DNA of 64,000 nt from an uncultured Alistipes sp. (GCA_949288735.1 CASELE010000001.1:92060-156059), one strand, 5' to 3'. Counted from the stretch's first letter, positions 9,759-18,965 are shown. The notes: generated by a model from the letters alone, not told the origin. Made by a program: numbers and translations.

Positions 9759-10733
9759 CTAATGCGTCGCGGAGCCGAAATTGGACTCGATGTAATCCTG
9801 AAGCGTAAAGACTCTCGAAGCCTCGGAGCGGTCGAGCGAACGTACCTGCGTGTCGACCATCAGGGGAAGACGGCCGAAGACGAGTTTTTCGAGAAACGAT
9901 TCGATTTCGGGGAGATTCTCCGACATCGGTCCGACGGCCACTTCGTGTCCGGCACCGGACACCGAATAGAAGACGTGGGGTACGCGGGCGTGCGTCAGAC
10001 CGTCGGCTATGTATCGCGACCCGAAGAGGCCGGCCCCCATCGCCCGAAGCGAATCGTAGGGCACGTTGCTGTCGGCATCGCCATGGAAGAGCAGCATCGG
10101 AGCCACGGGGCGTACGCCGCCCCAGACGGGCTCCTCACCCGCGACGAAGAGTGCGCCGGCGAAGGAGATGACTCCCGCATAGTTGAAATCGGCCGGCAGC
10201 CGCATGGCTGGCACCGCTCCGTTGCACAGACCATATTCGGCCTGCAGTACGGTGATGGCCCCGGCGCTCGATCCGCAGATGACAATCTCCGACGGATCGA
10301 TCCGCCACTCCTCCGCCCGACCGAGCAGATAGGCCGTCGCATCGTAGAGATCCTCCACGGCCATCGCAATGCTCGCCGGAAAGGCTACGGCAAAACGTCT
10401 CTGGTCGAGTCTGCCCTGCTCCATGGCCCGCTTCAGACCGAGCCGGTAGTCGATCGACACCACCGTAAGGCCTTGACGGGCCATATGCTCGAAGAAGGGG
10501 AGATACTCCGCGCGGTCGCGCTCGCCGCTCGTGAAGCCGCCGCCGAAAAGAAAAACGAGGCACGGTGACGAATCCAGCCGCATGTCGGGTATGCGGTAGC
10601 GATCCATGCGAAGCGTATCGTTCTCCTTGACCGAATAGACAAAGGTTCTTTTCTCCACCGTTTGGCCGACGGCGGCAACGGGCCTTGTGGCGGCAGCGCA
10701 CAGCAACATGACGAATAACACCAGTTTTTTCAT
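9759..10733 (-). CDS. Exported alpha/beta hydrolase (esterase/lipase-like)
   Basis: 324 residues from the ATG at 10733, chosen over an in-frame start 21 bases upstream that would overlap the next gene and lengthen the signal peptide (MKKLVLFVMLLCAAATRPVA). The fold is an alpha/beta hydrolase: oxyanion strand CLVFLFGGGFTSGE, nucleophile elbow GSSAGA, late Asp in FHGDADSNVPYDS, and His in SGAGHEVAVG. This is the carboxylesterase/DUF-type exported hydrolase layout. Substrate unknown. It lies directly downstream of the DUF2461 gene. Confidence 0.8.
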   Translation of the reverse strand: MKKLVLFVMLLCAAATRPVAAVGQTVEKRTFVYSVKENDTLRMDRYRIPDMRLDSSPCLVFLFGGGFTSGERDRAEYLPFFEHMARQGLTVVSIDYRLGLKRAMEQGRLDQRRFAVAFPASIAMAVEDLYDATAYLLGRAEEWRIDPSEIVICGSSAGAITVLQAEYGLCNGAVPAMRLPADFNYAGVISFAGALFVAGEEPVWGGVRPVAPMLLFHGDADSNVPYDSLRAMGAGLFGSRYIADGLTHARVPHVFYSVSGAGHEVAVGPMSENLPEIESFLEKLVFGRLPLMVDTQVRSLDRSEASRVFTLQDYIESNFGSATH

Positions 10734-10750
10734 GACATCTCTTTTTTCAA

Positions 10751-11413
10751 TCACATCATCTCCTCGCGGGCGAAACGTACCGCACGGTTCAGCACACCGA
10801 CGAAATGCCCCGTCGTGCGGAAGGCCCCGACAATCCGCTCCAGCAGATCGGGAGTCAGAAGTTCCGTCCCGGCGACGGGACGCTCAAGCAGAAAATCGCG
10901 TCTGCGCAGCCAGTCGTCGTACTCCGAACCGCGCGGATAGCCTGTTGGCGTACGTCGAAGCGGATCGCCCGATCCGAGCTCGAATCCCGTCGCCTCGCGG
11001 GCCGCTGCGACGAGTTCGGCGCCGTTGTCGAGAATCTCGTCGCGCACGGAACGCAGCACGACCGGTTCGGGGCGGTAGAGACCCGCTGCGAGCAGGCTGC
11101 CTCCGGGTTCGATATGAAGATAGTAACCTGCATAGCCCGAATTCTTTCCGCAGGGCGCCACGTAGATGCCGATGTGGGTCTTGTAGGGCGTCTTGTCGGG
11201 TGTGAAGCGCGTATCGCGGGCAATACGGTAAGTGCAATCTTCGGGCCGCAAGCCCCGAACCGAGGGGTCGAACGACGATATTCCGTCGATCAACCCCCCG
11301 GTAAAGGTCCTGCATCGTTCCCGCACCCGCTCCCACCGCTGCCGGTTTTCGGCAAACCAGGCCCGGTCGTTGCAGGCGCGCAGCTCGTTGAGAAAAGCGA
11401 GCGTTTCCCTCAT
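10751..11413 (-). CDS. DUF2461 family protein
   Basis: 220 residues, the usual length for the DUF2461/TIGR02453 family of unknown function. Diagnostic parts are FLNELRACNDRAWFAENRQR at the N-terminus, YRIARDTRFTPDKTPYKTHIGIYVAP in the middle, and GYYLHIEPGGSLLAAGLYRPEP. It ends 17 bases before the hydrolase and starts 4 bases after glyA ends, so the three minus-strand genes may share a transcript. Confidence 0.9.
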   Translation of the reverse strand: MRETLAFLNELRACNDRAWFAENRQRWERVRERCRTFTGGLIDGISSFDPSVRGLRPEDCTYRIARDTRFTPDKTPYKTHIGIYVAPCGKNSGYAGYYLHIEPGGSLLAAGLYRPEPVVLRSVRDEILDNGAELVAAAREATGFELGSGDPLRRTPTGYPRGSEYDDWLRRRDFLLERPVAGTELLTPDLLERIVGAFRTTGHFVGVLNRAVRFAREEMM

Positions 11414-11417
11414 CGGT

Positions 11418-12698
11418 CTACCAGGCGAAGAGGGGGTATTCGGCCATCATGGCGTTCACCTCGCGGCGTACGGCGGCGATATTCTCCTCGTTCTCGGGAT
11501 CGCCGAGTACGCGGTCGATCAGTCCCACGATGTAGTCCATCTTATCCTCCTTCACGCCACGCGTGGTGATGGCGGGCGTACCGAAGCGCAGACCCGAGGT
11601 CTGGAAGGGCGAACGGCTGTCGAACGGCACCATGTTCTTGTTGGTCGTGATATCGGCGGCCACGAGGCACTTTTCGGCCAGCTTGCCCGTCAATTCGGGG
11701 AACTTCGTACGCAGGTCGACCAGCATCAGATGGTTGTCCGTTCCGTCCGATACGATCTTGTATCCGCGTTTTACAAAGGCTTCGGCCATGGCAGCGGCAT
11801 TCTTCTTCACCTGGGTCTGGTACTCCCTGTAGGAGGGTTCGAGCGCCTCGCCGAAGGCTACGGCCTTGGCCGCTATCACATGTTCGAGCGGTCCGCCCTG
11901 AATACCCGGGAAGACGGCCGAGTTGAGCACCTGCGACATCATCTTCACCGCGCCCTTCGGGGTCTTGAGCCCCCAGGGGTTCTCGAAATCCTTACCCATG
12001 AGAATGATGCCGCCGCGGGGACCGCGCAGCGTCTTGTGCGTCGTCGAGGTGACGATGTGGGCGTACTTCACCGGATTCTCCAGCAGACCCGCAGCGATCA
12101 GGCCGGCCGTGTGGGCCATATCCACGAGCAGCAGCGCGCCCACCTTGTCGGCAATCTCGCGCATGCGCCTGTAGTCCCATTCACGCGAATAGGCCGAAGC
12201 GCCGCCCACGATCAGCTTGGGTTTGCATTCGATGGCCTTGCGCTCCATGGCATCGTAGTCGATGCGGCCCGTGGCCTCGTCGAGCTGGTAGCCCACGGCC
12301 CGGAAATACATGCCGGACATGTTCACCGGCGAACCGTGCGAAAGGTGACCGCCATGCGCCAGATCGAGCCCCATGAAGGTGTCGCCCGGCTTGAGGCAGG
12401 CGAAGAAGACGGCCATGTTGGCCTGGGCGCCCGAATGGGGCTGCACGTTGGCATATTCGGCTCCGTAGAGCTTGCAGACGCGCTCGATGGCCAGCCGCTC
12501 CACCTTGTCCACCACCTCGCAGCCGCCGTAGTAGCGGGCTGCGGGATACCCCTCGGCATATTTGTTGGTGAGTACCGAGCCCATGGCCTGCATCACCTGG
12601 TCGCTGACGAAGTTCTCCGAGGCGATCAGTTCGATGCCCTTCATCTGACGCTGACGCTCCTCGGCGATCAGGTCGAAGATTTGCGTGTCATTTTTCAT
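11418..12698 (-). CDS. glyA: Serine hydroxymethyltransferase
   Basis: 426 residues. It interconverts serine and glycine while loading one carbon on tetrahydrofolate, using PLP. Seen: IELIASENF near the N-terminus, [18 protein letters not shown], the PLP region VDMAHTAGL, and [13 protein letters not shown] with the Schiff-base lysine. The C-terminal [11 protein letters not shown] is also typical. The leader is long (about 180 bases from the promoter at 12882-12889) and holds a GC-rich hairpin. The one-carbon units link it to the folate-consuming end of the hut operon further along. Confidence 0.97.
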   Translation of the reverse strand: MKNDTQIFDLIAEERQRQMKGIELIASENFVSDQVMQAMGSVLTNKYAEGYPAARYYGGCEVVDKVERLAIERVCKLYGAEYANVQPHSGAQANMAVFFACLKPGDTFMGLDLAHGGHLSHGSPVNMSGMYFRAVGYQLDEATGRIDYDAMERKAIECKPKLIVGGASAYSREWDYRRMREIADKVGALLLVDMAHTAGLIAAGLLENPVKYAHIVTSTTHKTLRGPRGGIILMGKDFENPWGLKTPKGAVKMMSQVLNSAVFPGIQGGPLEHVIAAKAVAFGEALEPSYREYQTQVKKNAAAMAEAFVKRGYKIVSDGTDNHLMLVDLRTKFPELTGKLAEKCLVAADITTNKNMVPFDSRSPFQTSGLRFGTPAITTRGVKEDKMDYIVGLIDRVLGDPENEENIAAVRREVNAMMAEYPLFAW

Positions 12699-12793
12699 AA
12701 TCCGGTCGGTTTGAATGTTATGGATTGGTTGTTACTATTCGTTTGCGGAACCCGGTCAGGGGCGTCTCCGACCCCGCGCAGCTCCCGCGACAA

Positions 12794-12830
12794 CTTTTTC
12801 CCGCGCCCGTGCACGAGGGCGGGAAAGAAG
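12794..12830. repeat. Inverted repeat in the glyA leader
   Basis: CTTTTTCCCGC at 12794-12804 pairs imperfectly with GGGCGGGAAAGAAG at 12817-12830. The hairpin lies in the long transcribed leader between the glyA promoter and its start codon. It is not at a gene end, so a regulatory or processing role is more likely than simple termination. The rest of this roughly 300-base divergent intergenic region holds only the two promoters. Confidence 0.45.
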
Positions 12831-12881
12831 GGTTTCGGGGCGAGAAGAGATCTCTCCATGGGTCGCTCGGTTCCGTATGGA

Positions 12882-12889
12882 CAAAGATA
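12882..12889 (-). promoter_or_regulatory. Putative glyA -7 element
   Basis: TATCTTTG on the minus strand, an exact match to the Bacteroidetes TAnnTTTG element, about 190 bases upstream of the glyA start. No clear TTTG at the -33 spacing. Confidence 0.55.
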
Positions 12890-12938
12890 GGGATTTTCCG
12901 CGAAAATATCCGGCGGACCGCCTATTAAATATTTTCAC

Positions 12939-12946
12939 TATCTTTG
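12939..12946 (+). promoter_or_regulatory. Putative fabG -7 element
   Basis: TATCTTTG, exact match to the Bacteroidetes element, 54 bases before the fabG start codon and divergent from the glyA promoter. Confidence 0.55.
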
Positions 12947-12999
12947 TCGTCGCAAAAGCCGGTCCATGCCGGCTCGTGACATTAAAACAGATTGAAAAT

Positions 13000-13746
13000 A
13001 TGAAACTACTCGAAGGAAAGGTCGCCGTCGTTACGGGTGCGGCGCGCGGCATAGGCAAGGCCATCGCCCTGCAGTTCGCACGCGAAGGGGCGGACGTGGC
13101 ATTCACCGACCTGACGATCGACGAGAACGGCAAGGCTACCGAGGCCGAAATCGCGGCTCTGGGTGTCCGTGCCAAAGGGTACGCTTCGAATGCGGCTGAT
13201 TTCGAGGAGACGCACCGCGTCATCGACGAAATCGTCAAGGAGTTCGGCCGCATCGACATTCTGGTCAACAACGCCGGAATCACGAAAGACGGCCTCATGA
13301 TGCGCATGTCCGAGGCGCAGTGGGATGCCGTGCTTACGGTCAATCTGAAGTCGGCGTTCAACTTCATCCACGCCGTCGTGCCCGTCATGGCGCGCCAGAA
13401 GAGCGGCTCGATCATCAACATGTCCTCCGTGGTAGGCGTGAGCGGCAATGCCGGACAGTGCAACTACTCGGCTTCGAAGGCGGGCATGATCGGTTTGGCC
13501 AAGTCGATAGCCAAGGAGATGGGGCCGCGCGGCATCCGTGCCAACTGCATTGCGCCGGGCTTCATCATCACCGACATGACCAACCAGCTCTCGGACGAGG
13601 TGAAGGAGAACTGGTGCAAGCAGATTCCGCTGCGTCGCGGCGGTACGCCCGAAGATGTGGCCAAGGTGGCCCTCTTCCTCGCATCGGATCTCTCGTCCTA
13701 TGTCAGCGGACAGGTAATCCACTGCTGCGGCGCCATGAACTGCTAG
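13000..13746 (+). CDS. fabG: 3-oxoacyl-ACP reductase (short-chain dehydrogenase)
   Basis: 248 residues from the ATG at 13000, the normal FabG length; the open frame upstream is leader. It reduces 3-oxoacyl-ACP with NADPH in fatty acid elongation. Seen: Rossmann motif TGAARGIGKAIA, NNAGITKDG, the catalytic Ser in NMSSVVG, and YSASKAG with the Tyr and Lys. IAPGFIITDMT and the end VSGQVIHCCGAMNC also fit, with Cys-Cys replacing the more common DGG near the C-terminus. A monocistronic gene with its own promoter and a terminator. Confidence 0.92.
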   Translation: MKLLEGKVAVVTGAARGIGKAIALQFAREGADVAFTDLTIDENGKATEAEIAALGVRAKGYASNAADFEETHRVIDEIVKEFGRIDILVNNAGITKDGLMMRMSEAQWDAVLTVNLKSAFNFIHAVVPVMARQKSGSIINMSSVVGVSGNAGQCNYSASKAGMIGLAKSIAKEMGPRGIRANCIAPGFIITDMTNQLSDEVKENWCKQIPLRRGGTPEDVAKVALFLASDLSSYVSGQVIHCCGAMNC

Positions 13747-13772
13747 CGCACCGTACGGAAGGAAAAAAGAAG

Positions 13773-13799
13773 AGAGTCGCTCCCTGAGGGAGCGGCTCT
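13773..13799. terminator. Bidirectional terminator between fabG and the transporter
   Basis: AGAGTCGCTCCC (13773-13784) pairs with GGGAGCGGCTCT (13788-13799) around a TGA loop. An A-run at 13763-13768 gives a T-run for the minus strand, so it can end both converging genes. Confidence 0.75.
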
Positions 13800-13832
13800 T
13801 CCTGTCCATGTCGGTCCGCCGCGGCCGCATCG

Positions 13833-15689
13833 TCAGAAGGGAAAGAAGAGCGGCAGCACGAGGATCATGACCACGCCCATGATGACCTGCAGCGGCAGAC
13901 CCACCTTCACGTAGTCCATGAAGGTATACTGTCCGGCCGGCATGACCAACGCGTTGGGCGGCGTGGAGAAGGGCGAGGCAAAGCACATGCTTGCGGCGAC
14001 CGTCACGGCGAACATGTATGGGACGGGGCTTACGCCGAGCTGCAGGGCGCTCTGCAGGGCGATGGGCGCCATAAGCAGAGCCGTCACCGTGTTGCTGATG
14101 AACATGGTCATCAGCGACGTGGTAAAGTAGATGCCGGCGAGCAGGGCGAGAGGTCCGAATCCGCCGATGCTCTCGACCAGCGTCGTCGAGATGTACTCCG
14201 ACACGCCGGTCTTCTCCAGCGCGAGCGACATGGGCATCATGGCCGCAAAGAGGACGATGGTCTCCCAGCGTATGGTCTGATAGGCAGCCTCCACGCTGCG
14301 CAGGCATCCCGTGACCACCATCAGGACGGCGGCGATCATGACGGCCGTCACCGGAGCCACGGGGATGAAGTCGAAGACCATCATAGTCACCATGAGTATC
14401 ATGATGAGGGCGGCTACCGGTGCCTTGTAGTCGAGCGTAACCTTGGCGGCCTCCGCCAGGGGCTGTCCCAGCACGACCCAGTTCTCCTCCTCGCCCGATA
14501 GCCGGGCGATATCCTTCCAGTCGCCCTGCACGAGCAGCACGTCGCCGTCGTGCATGCGCACGTTGCCCAGATCGCGGAGCAGATACTCCTTCTTGCGCCG
14601 TATTCCCAGCACGTTGACGTTGTACTTGTCGCGTATGCCCACCTCCTTGACCGTACGGTTCGCCAGACGCGACGAGGACATGAGCAGCACCTCGGCAATA
14701 CCTATGTCGTAGAAATCAAGCGAGGCCGGTTCGCGCGATGTCTCCTCGGTCACGTGACCGTCTATGAGGTCGAGACCGCACTCCAGCGCGAAGCGCTCTA
14801 CCTGTTCCGGCGCCCCCGACAGATAGAGCACGTCGCCTTCGGCCAGTTCGGTATCGGGTGCCGAGAACTGCTTCAGCGTATGCAGAAAACGGTTGCGGGC
14901 CATCTCCTGGCGACGGATCTCCAGAATGTTCAGCCCGTATCTGTGTCGCACGTCGAGCCCGGCGACGGTCCGCCCGACGGCGGCGCTCCCGGCAACGACG
15001 CGCGCCCGGAACAGATTGCTCGACAAGCCGTACTCCTTGACCAGCTGGGCCAGCGACTTGCCCGTGCGCGAACGTTCGTCACCAGTCCCCTTCCCCGTGA
15101 GGAACCATTTGCTCAGGGGCAGAAGCACGAGCGTACCCACCCCGACGCATACCAGACCTACGGGCAGGAACGAGAAGAAGGAGAGCGACTCGAAGCCGGC
15201 CTGCACCAGCGCATCCTGAATGATAAGGTTGGGCGGCGTACCGATCAGTGTCATCATGCCGCCCATGCTGCTGGCAAAGGCCAGCGGCATGAGCAGACGG
15301 CTCGGATTGCTTCCGGCGCCGGCCGCCATGCTCACCACGATGGGCAGCATCAGGGCCACCGTGCCCGTATTGCTCACGAAGGCCCCGATGCCGGCCGTAG
15401 TCAGCACCACGAGCAGGAAGAGCCTCAACTCGCTCTGCCCCGCCAGCTTCAGAATCCGGCTGCCTATCATTTTGGCCAGTCCGGTCTGGAAAATGGCTCC
15501 GCCCACGACGAAGAGTCCGACCATCATGATGACGACCGAATTGGAGAAGCCCGAAAGCCCCTCATCGGGGGTCAGGATTCCGAATACGAGCAGCGCCAGC
15601 AGAGCGCAGACGGCGACCAGGTCCGACCGGATCTTGCCGCTCATGAAGAAGACGACCGCAATGGCCAGTATTGAAACCGTAATGAGCAT
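13833..15689 (-). CDS. SLC13-family anion permease with two RCK_C (TrkA_C) domains
   Basis: 618 residues from the ATG at 15689. This start lies downstream of the promoter at 15785-15792, whereas an upstream in-frame ATG would fall before it. The N-terminal half has membrane helices and the SLC13 motif region VSNTGTVALMLPIV and IGTPPNLI. Two cytoplasmic RCK_C domains follow (GLNILEIRRQE..GDVLYLSG and NVNVLGIRRKK..GDVLLVQGD). The C-terminal half repeats the helices (FISNTVTALLMAPIAL, FSTPPNALV). Homologues carry sulfate, dicarboxylates or other anions with Na+; the substrate here is not readable. Confidence 0.88.
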   Translation of the reverse strand: MLITVSILAIAVVFFMSGKIRSDLVAVCALLALLVFGILTPDEGLSGFSNSVVIMMVGLFVVGGAIFQTGLAKMIGSRILKLAGQSELRLFLLVVLTTAGIGAFVSNTGTVALMLPIVVSMAAGAGSNPSRLLMPLAFASSMGGMMTLIGTPPNLIIQDALVQAGFESLSFFSFLPVGLVCVGVGTLVLLPLSKWFLTGKGTGDERSRTGKSLAQLVKEYGLSSNLFRARVVAGSAAVGRTVAGLDVRHRYGLNILEIRRQEMARNRFLHTLKQFSAPDTELAEGDVLYLSGAPEQVERFALECGLDLIDGHVTEETSREPASLDFYDIGIAEVLLMSSSRLANRTVKEVGIRDKYNVNVLGIRRKKEYLLRDLGNVRMHDGDVLLVQGDWKDIARLSGEEENWVVLGQPLAEAAKVTLDYKAPVAALIMILMVTMMVFDFIPVAPVTAVMIAAVLMVVTGCLRSVEAAYQTIRWETIVLFAAMMPMSLALEKTGVSEYISTTLVESIGGFGPLALLAGIYFTTSLMTMFISNTVTALLMAPIALQSALQLGVSPVPYMFAVTVAASMCFASPFSTPPNALVMPAGQYTFMDYVKVGLPLQVIMGVVMILVLPLFFPF

Positions 15690-15784
15690 GTCGCGAAAAT
15701 TTTTCTCTCCGGCACTGCACGCGGAATCGCACTTCCGTGCATGCGGCCGAACAGCCGCCCCGCACGGGGTATACGTGCCGTTAA

Positions 15785-15816
15785 CAAAGATAGGTATTTT
15801 TTTCGCGTCCGCCAAA
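15785..15816 (-). promoter_or_regulatory. Promoter of the SLC13 transporter
   Basis: On the minus strand TTTG (15813-15816), 20 bases, then TATCTTTG (15785-15792). This is a full Bacteroidetes -33/-7 pair and fixes the start codon of the gene at 15689 rather than further upstream. Confidence 0.7.
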
Positions 15817-15854
15817 CAATCCGCCTGACGCGTTCCGCCCCTGCCGGAGTATAC

Positions 15855-16763
15855 CTACCGTCCGCGCAGCTTCCGGCTATACTCCGACGGGGTCATGCCC
15901 GTCTGCCGGCGGAACATGCGGCTGAAGTGCTGCGGATGACTGAATCCCAGCTCTTCGGCAATCTGCTTGAGATTCTTCGCCGGATCGAGCAGCCACTCCT
16001 TGGCCGCATCGAACATCTTCAGCCGGATGTACTCCTGTGCCGTCCTGCCGGTTCCGGCCTTGACCAGATCGCCGAAATAGTTCGGCGAGAGGCAGATCTT
16101 GTCGGCGAAATAGCGCACCGTGGGCACGCCCCGCTCGACTGCCAGGCCCGAATACAGGTATTCGTCCAGCAGACTTTCGAAGCGGGCCAGTACGTCGAGA
16201 TTCAGATGCTCGCGCGTGACGAACTGCCGTTCGTAGAAACGCATGCAGTAGTTGAGCAGAATCTCGATGTTGGATACGACGAGTGCCTTCGAAAAGCGAT
16301 CGGCGGGACGCTGCAGCTCCGATTCGATCTTGTGCATGTAGTCCTCCAGCACGCACCGTTCCTCGGCCGACAGATGCAACGCCTCGTTGGAGGCGTAGGA
16401 AAAGAACGTGTACTGTCTGATACTCTCTCCGAGAGCCGTACGGTGCAGATAATCGGGATGAAACAGCAGCCCCACGGCCTCGGGAGCCGGTCCCCCGCCG
16501 ATCTGCTGGATGCCGACCGTCTGGCCCGGGGCGAAACTAACGACCGTCTCGTCATCGAAATCGTACTTCGTCCGTCCGTAGTCGATGAGACATCCCTTCG
16601 TCTTCTTGAGAAAAAGCGCATAAAAGCCGAAAGACATCCGATAGGCCGGCTGGCTCTCCGAACGGTCGAAATGCACGATCTCCACCAGCGGATGGCGGGT
16701 CTCGAATCCGAAGAAACGATTGTAATGTTCGATGGTGTCGGCATCGTAGATTGTCGGGTCCAT
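15855..16763 (-). CDS. AraC-family transcriptional regulator (first of two)
   Basis: 302 residues from the ATG at 16763 (MDPTIYDADTIEHYNRF). The N-terminal domain is a sensor of unknown ligand. The C-terminal third is the AraC double helix-turn-helix: CLSPNYFGDLVKAGTGRTAQ, KNLKQIAEELGFSHPQHFSR, and MFRRQTGMTPSEYSRKLRGR at the end. The 78 bases at its 3' end are identical to those of the second regulator at 18052-18954. It is divergent from the lipoprotein hydrolase, which is a likely target (inference). Confidence 0.92.
   Translation of the reverse strand: MDPTIYDADTIEHYNRFFGFETRHPLVEIVHFDRSESQPAYRMSFGFYALFLKKTKGCLIDYGRTKYDFDDETVVSFAPGQTVGIQQIGGGPAPEAVGLLFHPDYLHRTALGESIRQYTFFSYASNEALHLSAEERCVLEDYMHKIESELQRPADRFSKALVVSNIEILLNYCMRFYERQFVTREHLNLDVLARFESLLDEYLYSGLAVERGVPTVRYFADKICLSPNYFGDLVKAGTGRTAQEYIRLKMFDAAKEWLLDPAKNLKQIAEELGFSHPQHFSRMFRRQTGMTPSEYSRKLRGR
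15860..15937. repeat. 78-base perfect repeat, copy 1
   Basis: Identical over 78 bases to 18057-18134. It covers the last residues of the AraC protein (recognition helix to C-terminus). Sequence on both sides diverges at once. Confidence 0.95.
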
Positions 16764-16938
16764 GGTTTCGTATGATTGGCCGGTACAAAGAAAGCGCTTT
16801 TTCCGGCACGTTCGAACGCTCTTCGCCGTCAAAAGAGGAATCGGGGTATCTCTGCCCGGAAGCAGGGTATGCGCGGACTGGTCCGAATCGGTTTTCTTTG
16901 CGGACTGAAAGGACCGGATTCCGCAAACGATAAACAGC

Positions 16939-17994
16939 ATGAAAAAAACGATATGCATGGCGCTGCTCGCCCTTTCGGCCGCAGGATGCATGAACCGAAA
17001 CGCTTCAAGTAACGGATACAACGATATGGAACAGAATCTCGAACTAACCCGGGAGTGGGACAAGGTATTCCCCGAAAGCGACCGGGTGCTCCACGACAAG
17101 GTCACCTTCCGCAACCGCTTCGGCATCACGCTCGCCGCAGACCTTTACGTCCCGGAAAAGGTCGGAAAGCCCTTTGCGGCCATTGCCGTATGCGGACCTT
17201 TCGGAGCCGTGAAGGAGCAGTCGTCGGGGCTCTATGCCCAGACGCTGGCCGAACGCGGCTTTCTGACCATCGCCTTCGACCCCTCCTACACGGGCGAAAG
17301 CGGCGGAGAGCCTCGCCATGTGGCTTCGCCCGACATCAACACCGAAGATTTCTGCGCCGCGGTGGACTATCTCTCCACACGCGACGACGTGGATCCCGAG
17401 CGCATCGGCATCCTCGGCATCTGCGGCTGGGGCGGCCTGGCCATCAATGCGGCGGCCGTCGATACCCGGATCAAGGCCACGGTCGCCTCGACCATGTATG
17501 ACATGAGCCGCGTAAGCGCCCGCGGATACTACGATTCGATGGATGCCGACGCCCGTTACGAGCTGCGCAGACAGCTCAACGCCCAACGCACGGAGGACTA
17601 TCGCAACGGTTCGTATGCTCCGGCCGGCGGTGTGGTGGACCCGCTGCCCGACGACGCGCCGCAGTTCGTGAAGGACTACCACGCCTATTACAAGACGCCG
17701 CGCGGATACCACAAGCGTTCGCTCAACTCGAACGACGGCTGGAACAGAACTTCCGTCCTCTCGTTCATGAACACGCCCATTCTCGCCTACAGCGACGAGA
17801 TTCGCAGCGCCGTGCTGGTGGTGCACGGAGAGAAGGCCCACTCGCGCTACTTCGGCGAAGAGGCCTTCGGGAAGCTGCGGGGTGACAACAAAAGGCTGCT
17901 CATCGTGCCGAATGCCAATCATACGGACCTCTACGATACGGAAAAGATACCGTTCGACAGCATAGAGCGCTTCTATCGCGAGTATCTGAAATAA
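16939..17994 (+). CDS. Lipoprotein alpha/beta hydrolase (dienelactone-hydrolase/YcjY type)
   Basis: 351 residues. The signal ends in a lipobox (LSAAGC, Cys17), so it should be lipid-anchored. The body is an alpha/beta hydrolase: ITLAADLYVPEKVGKPFAAI, then FDPSYTGESGGEPR, the nucleophile elbow GICGWGG with Cys in the nucleophile position as in dienelactone hydrolases, and the late His in PNANHTDLYD. Asp/Glu acid is probably in VVHGEKAHSR. It sits between two AraC regulators, both on the other strand. Substrate unknown. Confidence 0.82.
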   Translation: MKKTICMALLALSAAGCMNRNASSNGYNDMEQNLELTREWDKVFPESDRVLHDKVTFRNRFGITLAADLYVPEKVGKPFAAIAVCGPFGAVKEQSSGLYAQTLAERGFLTIAFDPSYTGESGGEPRHVASPDINTEDFCAAVDYLSTRDDVDPERIGILGICGWGGLAINAAAVDTRIKATVASTMYDMSRVSARGYYDSMDADARYELRRQLNAQRTEDYRNGSYAPAGGVVDPLPDDAPQFVKDYHAYYKTPRGYHKRSLNSNDGWNRTSVLSFMNTPILAYSDEIRSAVLVVHGEKAHSRYFGEEAFGKLRGDNKRLLIVPNANHTDLYDTEKIPFDSIERFYREYLK

Positions 17995-18051
17995 TAAGGT
18001 GTCTCCGGCATGCGGCGGCGATTGGAGGCTCCCGCGCCGTTCAGCCCGAGG

Positions 18052-18954
18052 CTACAGTCCGCGCAGCTTCCGGCTATACTCCGACGGGGTCATGCCCGTC
18101 TGCCGGCGGAACATGCGGCTGAAGTGCTGCGGATATTCGAATCCGAGATCTTCGGCCACTTGCGTGACACCCTTTCCGGCCGCCAATCCGTTCTTCGCCA
18201 GCCGGACGACGTGACGGCGGATACGGTCGCTCGCCGTATCGCCCGAGACGTCGCGCACCAGGTCTCCGAAGTAGCCGGGCGAGATGCAGAGCCTTCCGGC
18301 GAAGTACTGCACGGTCGGGAGGCCGTACTTCAACTGGAGCCCCTCCTCGAAATAGTCGTGCAGGAGCCGGTCGAAACGCACGAGCAGATCCGAGTGTTCC
18401 GGTTCGCAGGAGGCGAACTGGCGGTTGTAGAGACGCTGGCACAGTTTCAACATCACCCCGATATAATTCACGAGAATGGCATCCTGCAAACCGTCGTGCC
18501 CGCCGTCGAGCTCCTCCTTCATCTGCCGCATCAGCGAGACGATCCGTCCGCGTTCGTCTTCGGTCGTATATAGCGCCTCGTTGACCTGATAATCGAAAAA
18601 GGAGTAACTCTCCATCTCCCGTTCGACCGGAGTGCCACGCAGCAGATCGGGATGGAAGAGCAGAGCCCACCCGGTGAGCGCCACCCGTCCGCCGTCGTCT
18701 TCCCGCCCGCCTACCTGTCCGGGAGCCACGCAGATGACGGCTCCGCTCCGATAGTCGTAGCGGCCGCATCCGTACGTCAGCTCTATCTCGGCCTCGTCGT
18801 GAAGAAAGATACCGTAGACGCCGTAGTCGTTCAGACTGTGAGGTACGGGCGACACCTCCGCATAGTCGATGACGCTGATCAGCGGATGACGTCCGGCGTG
18901 CCCGACATGACGTTCGTAGTCGCCCACTTTCCGTATCTTCAGGATATTCTTCAT
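18052..18954 (-). CDS. AraC-family transcriptional regulator (second of two)
   Basis: 300 residues from the ATG at 18954. This start lies just downstream of the TAAATTTG element at 18966-18973; an upstream in-frame ATG does not. The N-terminus is a cupin-like sensor region (LISVIDYAEVSPVPHSLNDY; CGRYDYRSGAVICVAPGQ). The C-terminus is the AraC DNA-binding domain (CISPGYFGDLVRDVSGDTAS; MFRRQTGMTPSEYSRKLRGL). Overall organisation matches the regulator at 15855-16763. It is divergent from the ABM/CMD/flavodoxin operon, its likely target (inference). Confidence 0.92.
   Translation of the reverse strand: MKNILKIRKVGDYERHVGHAGRHPLISVIDYAEVSPVPHSLNDYGVYGIFLHDEAEIELTYGCGRYDYRSGAVICVAPGQVGGREDDGGRVALTGWALLFHPDLLRGTPVEREMESYSFFDYQVNEALYTTEDERGRIVSLMRQMKEELDGGHDGLQDAILVNYIGVMLKLCQRLYNRQFASCEPEHSDLLVRFDRLLHDYFEEGLQLKYGLPTVQYFAGRLCISPGYFGDLVRDVSGDTASDRIRRHVVRLAKNGLAAGKGVTQVAEDLGFEYPQHFSRMFRRQTGMTPSEYSRKLRGL
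18057..18134. repeat. 78-base perfect repeat, copy 2
   Basis: Second copy of the block at 15860-15937, in the same orientation, 2.2 kb away. Confidence 0.95.
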
Positions 18955-18965
18955 CTCCTCCGACA

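Noticed and set aside
12699..12881. Known glycine or THF riboswitch in the glyA leader
   Set aside because: No recognisable aptamer core; only a simple hairpin is visible.
13801..15832. Start of the SLC13 gene at 15815
   Set aside because: A consensus promoter at 15785-15816 places that ATG upstream of transcription; the internal ATG at 15689 precedes the first membrane helix.
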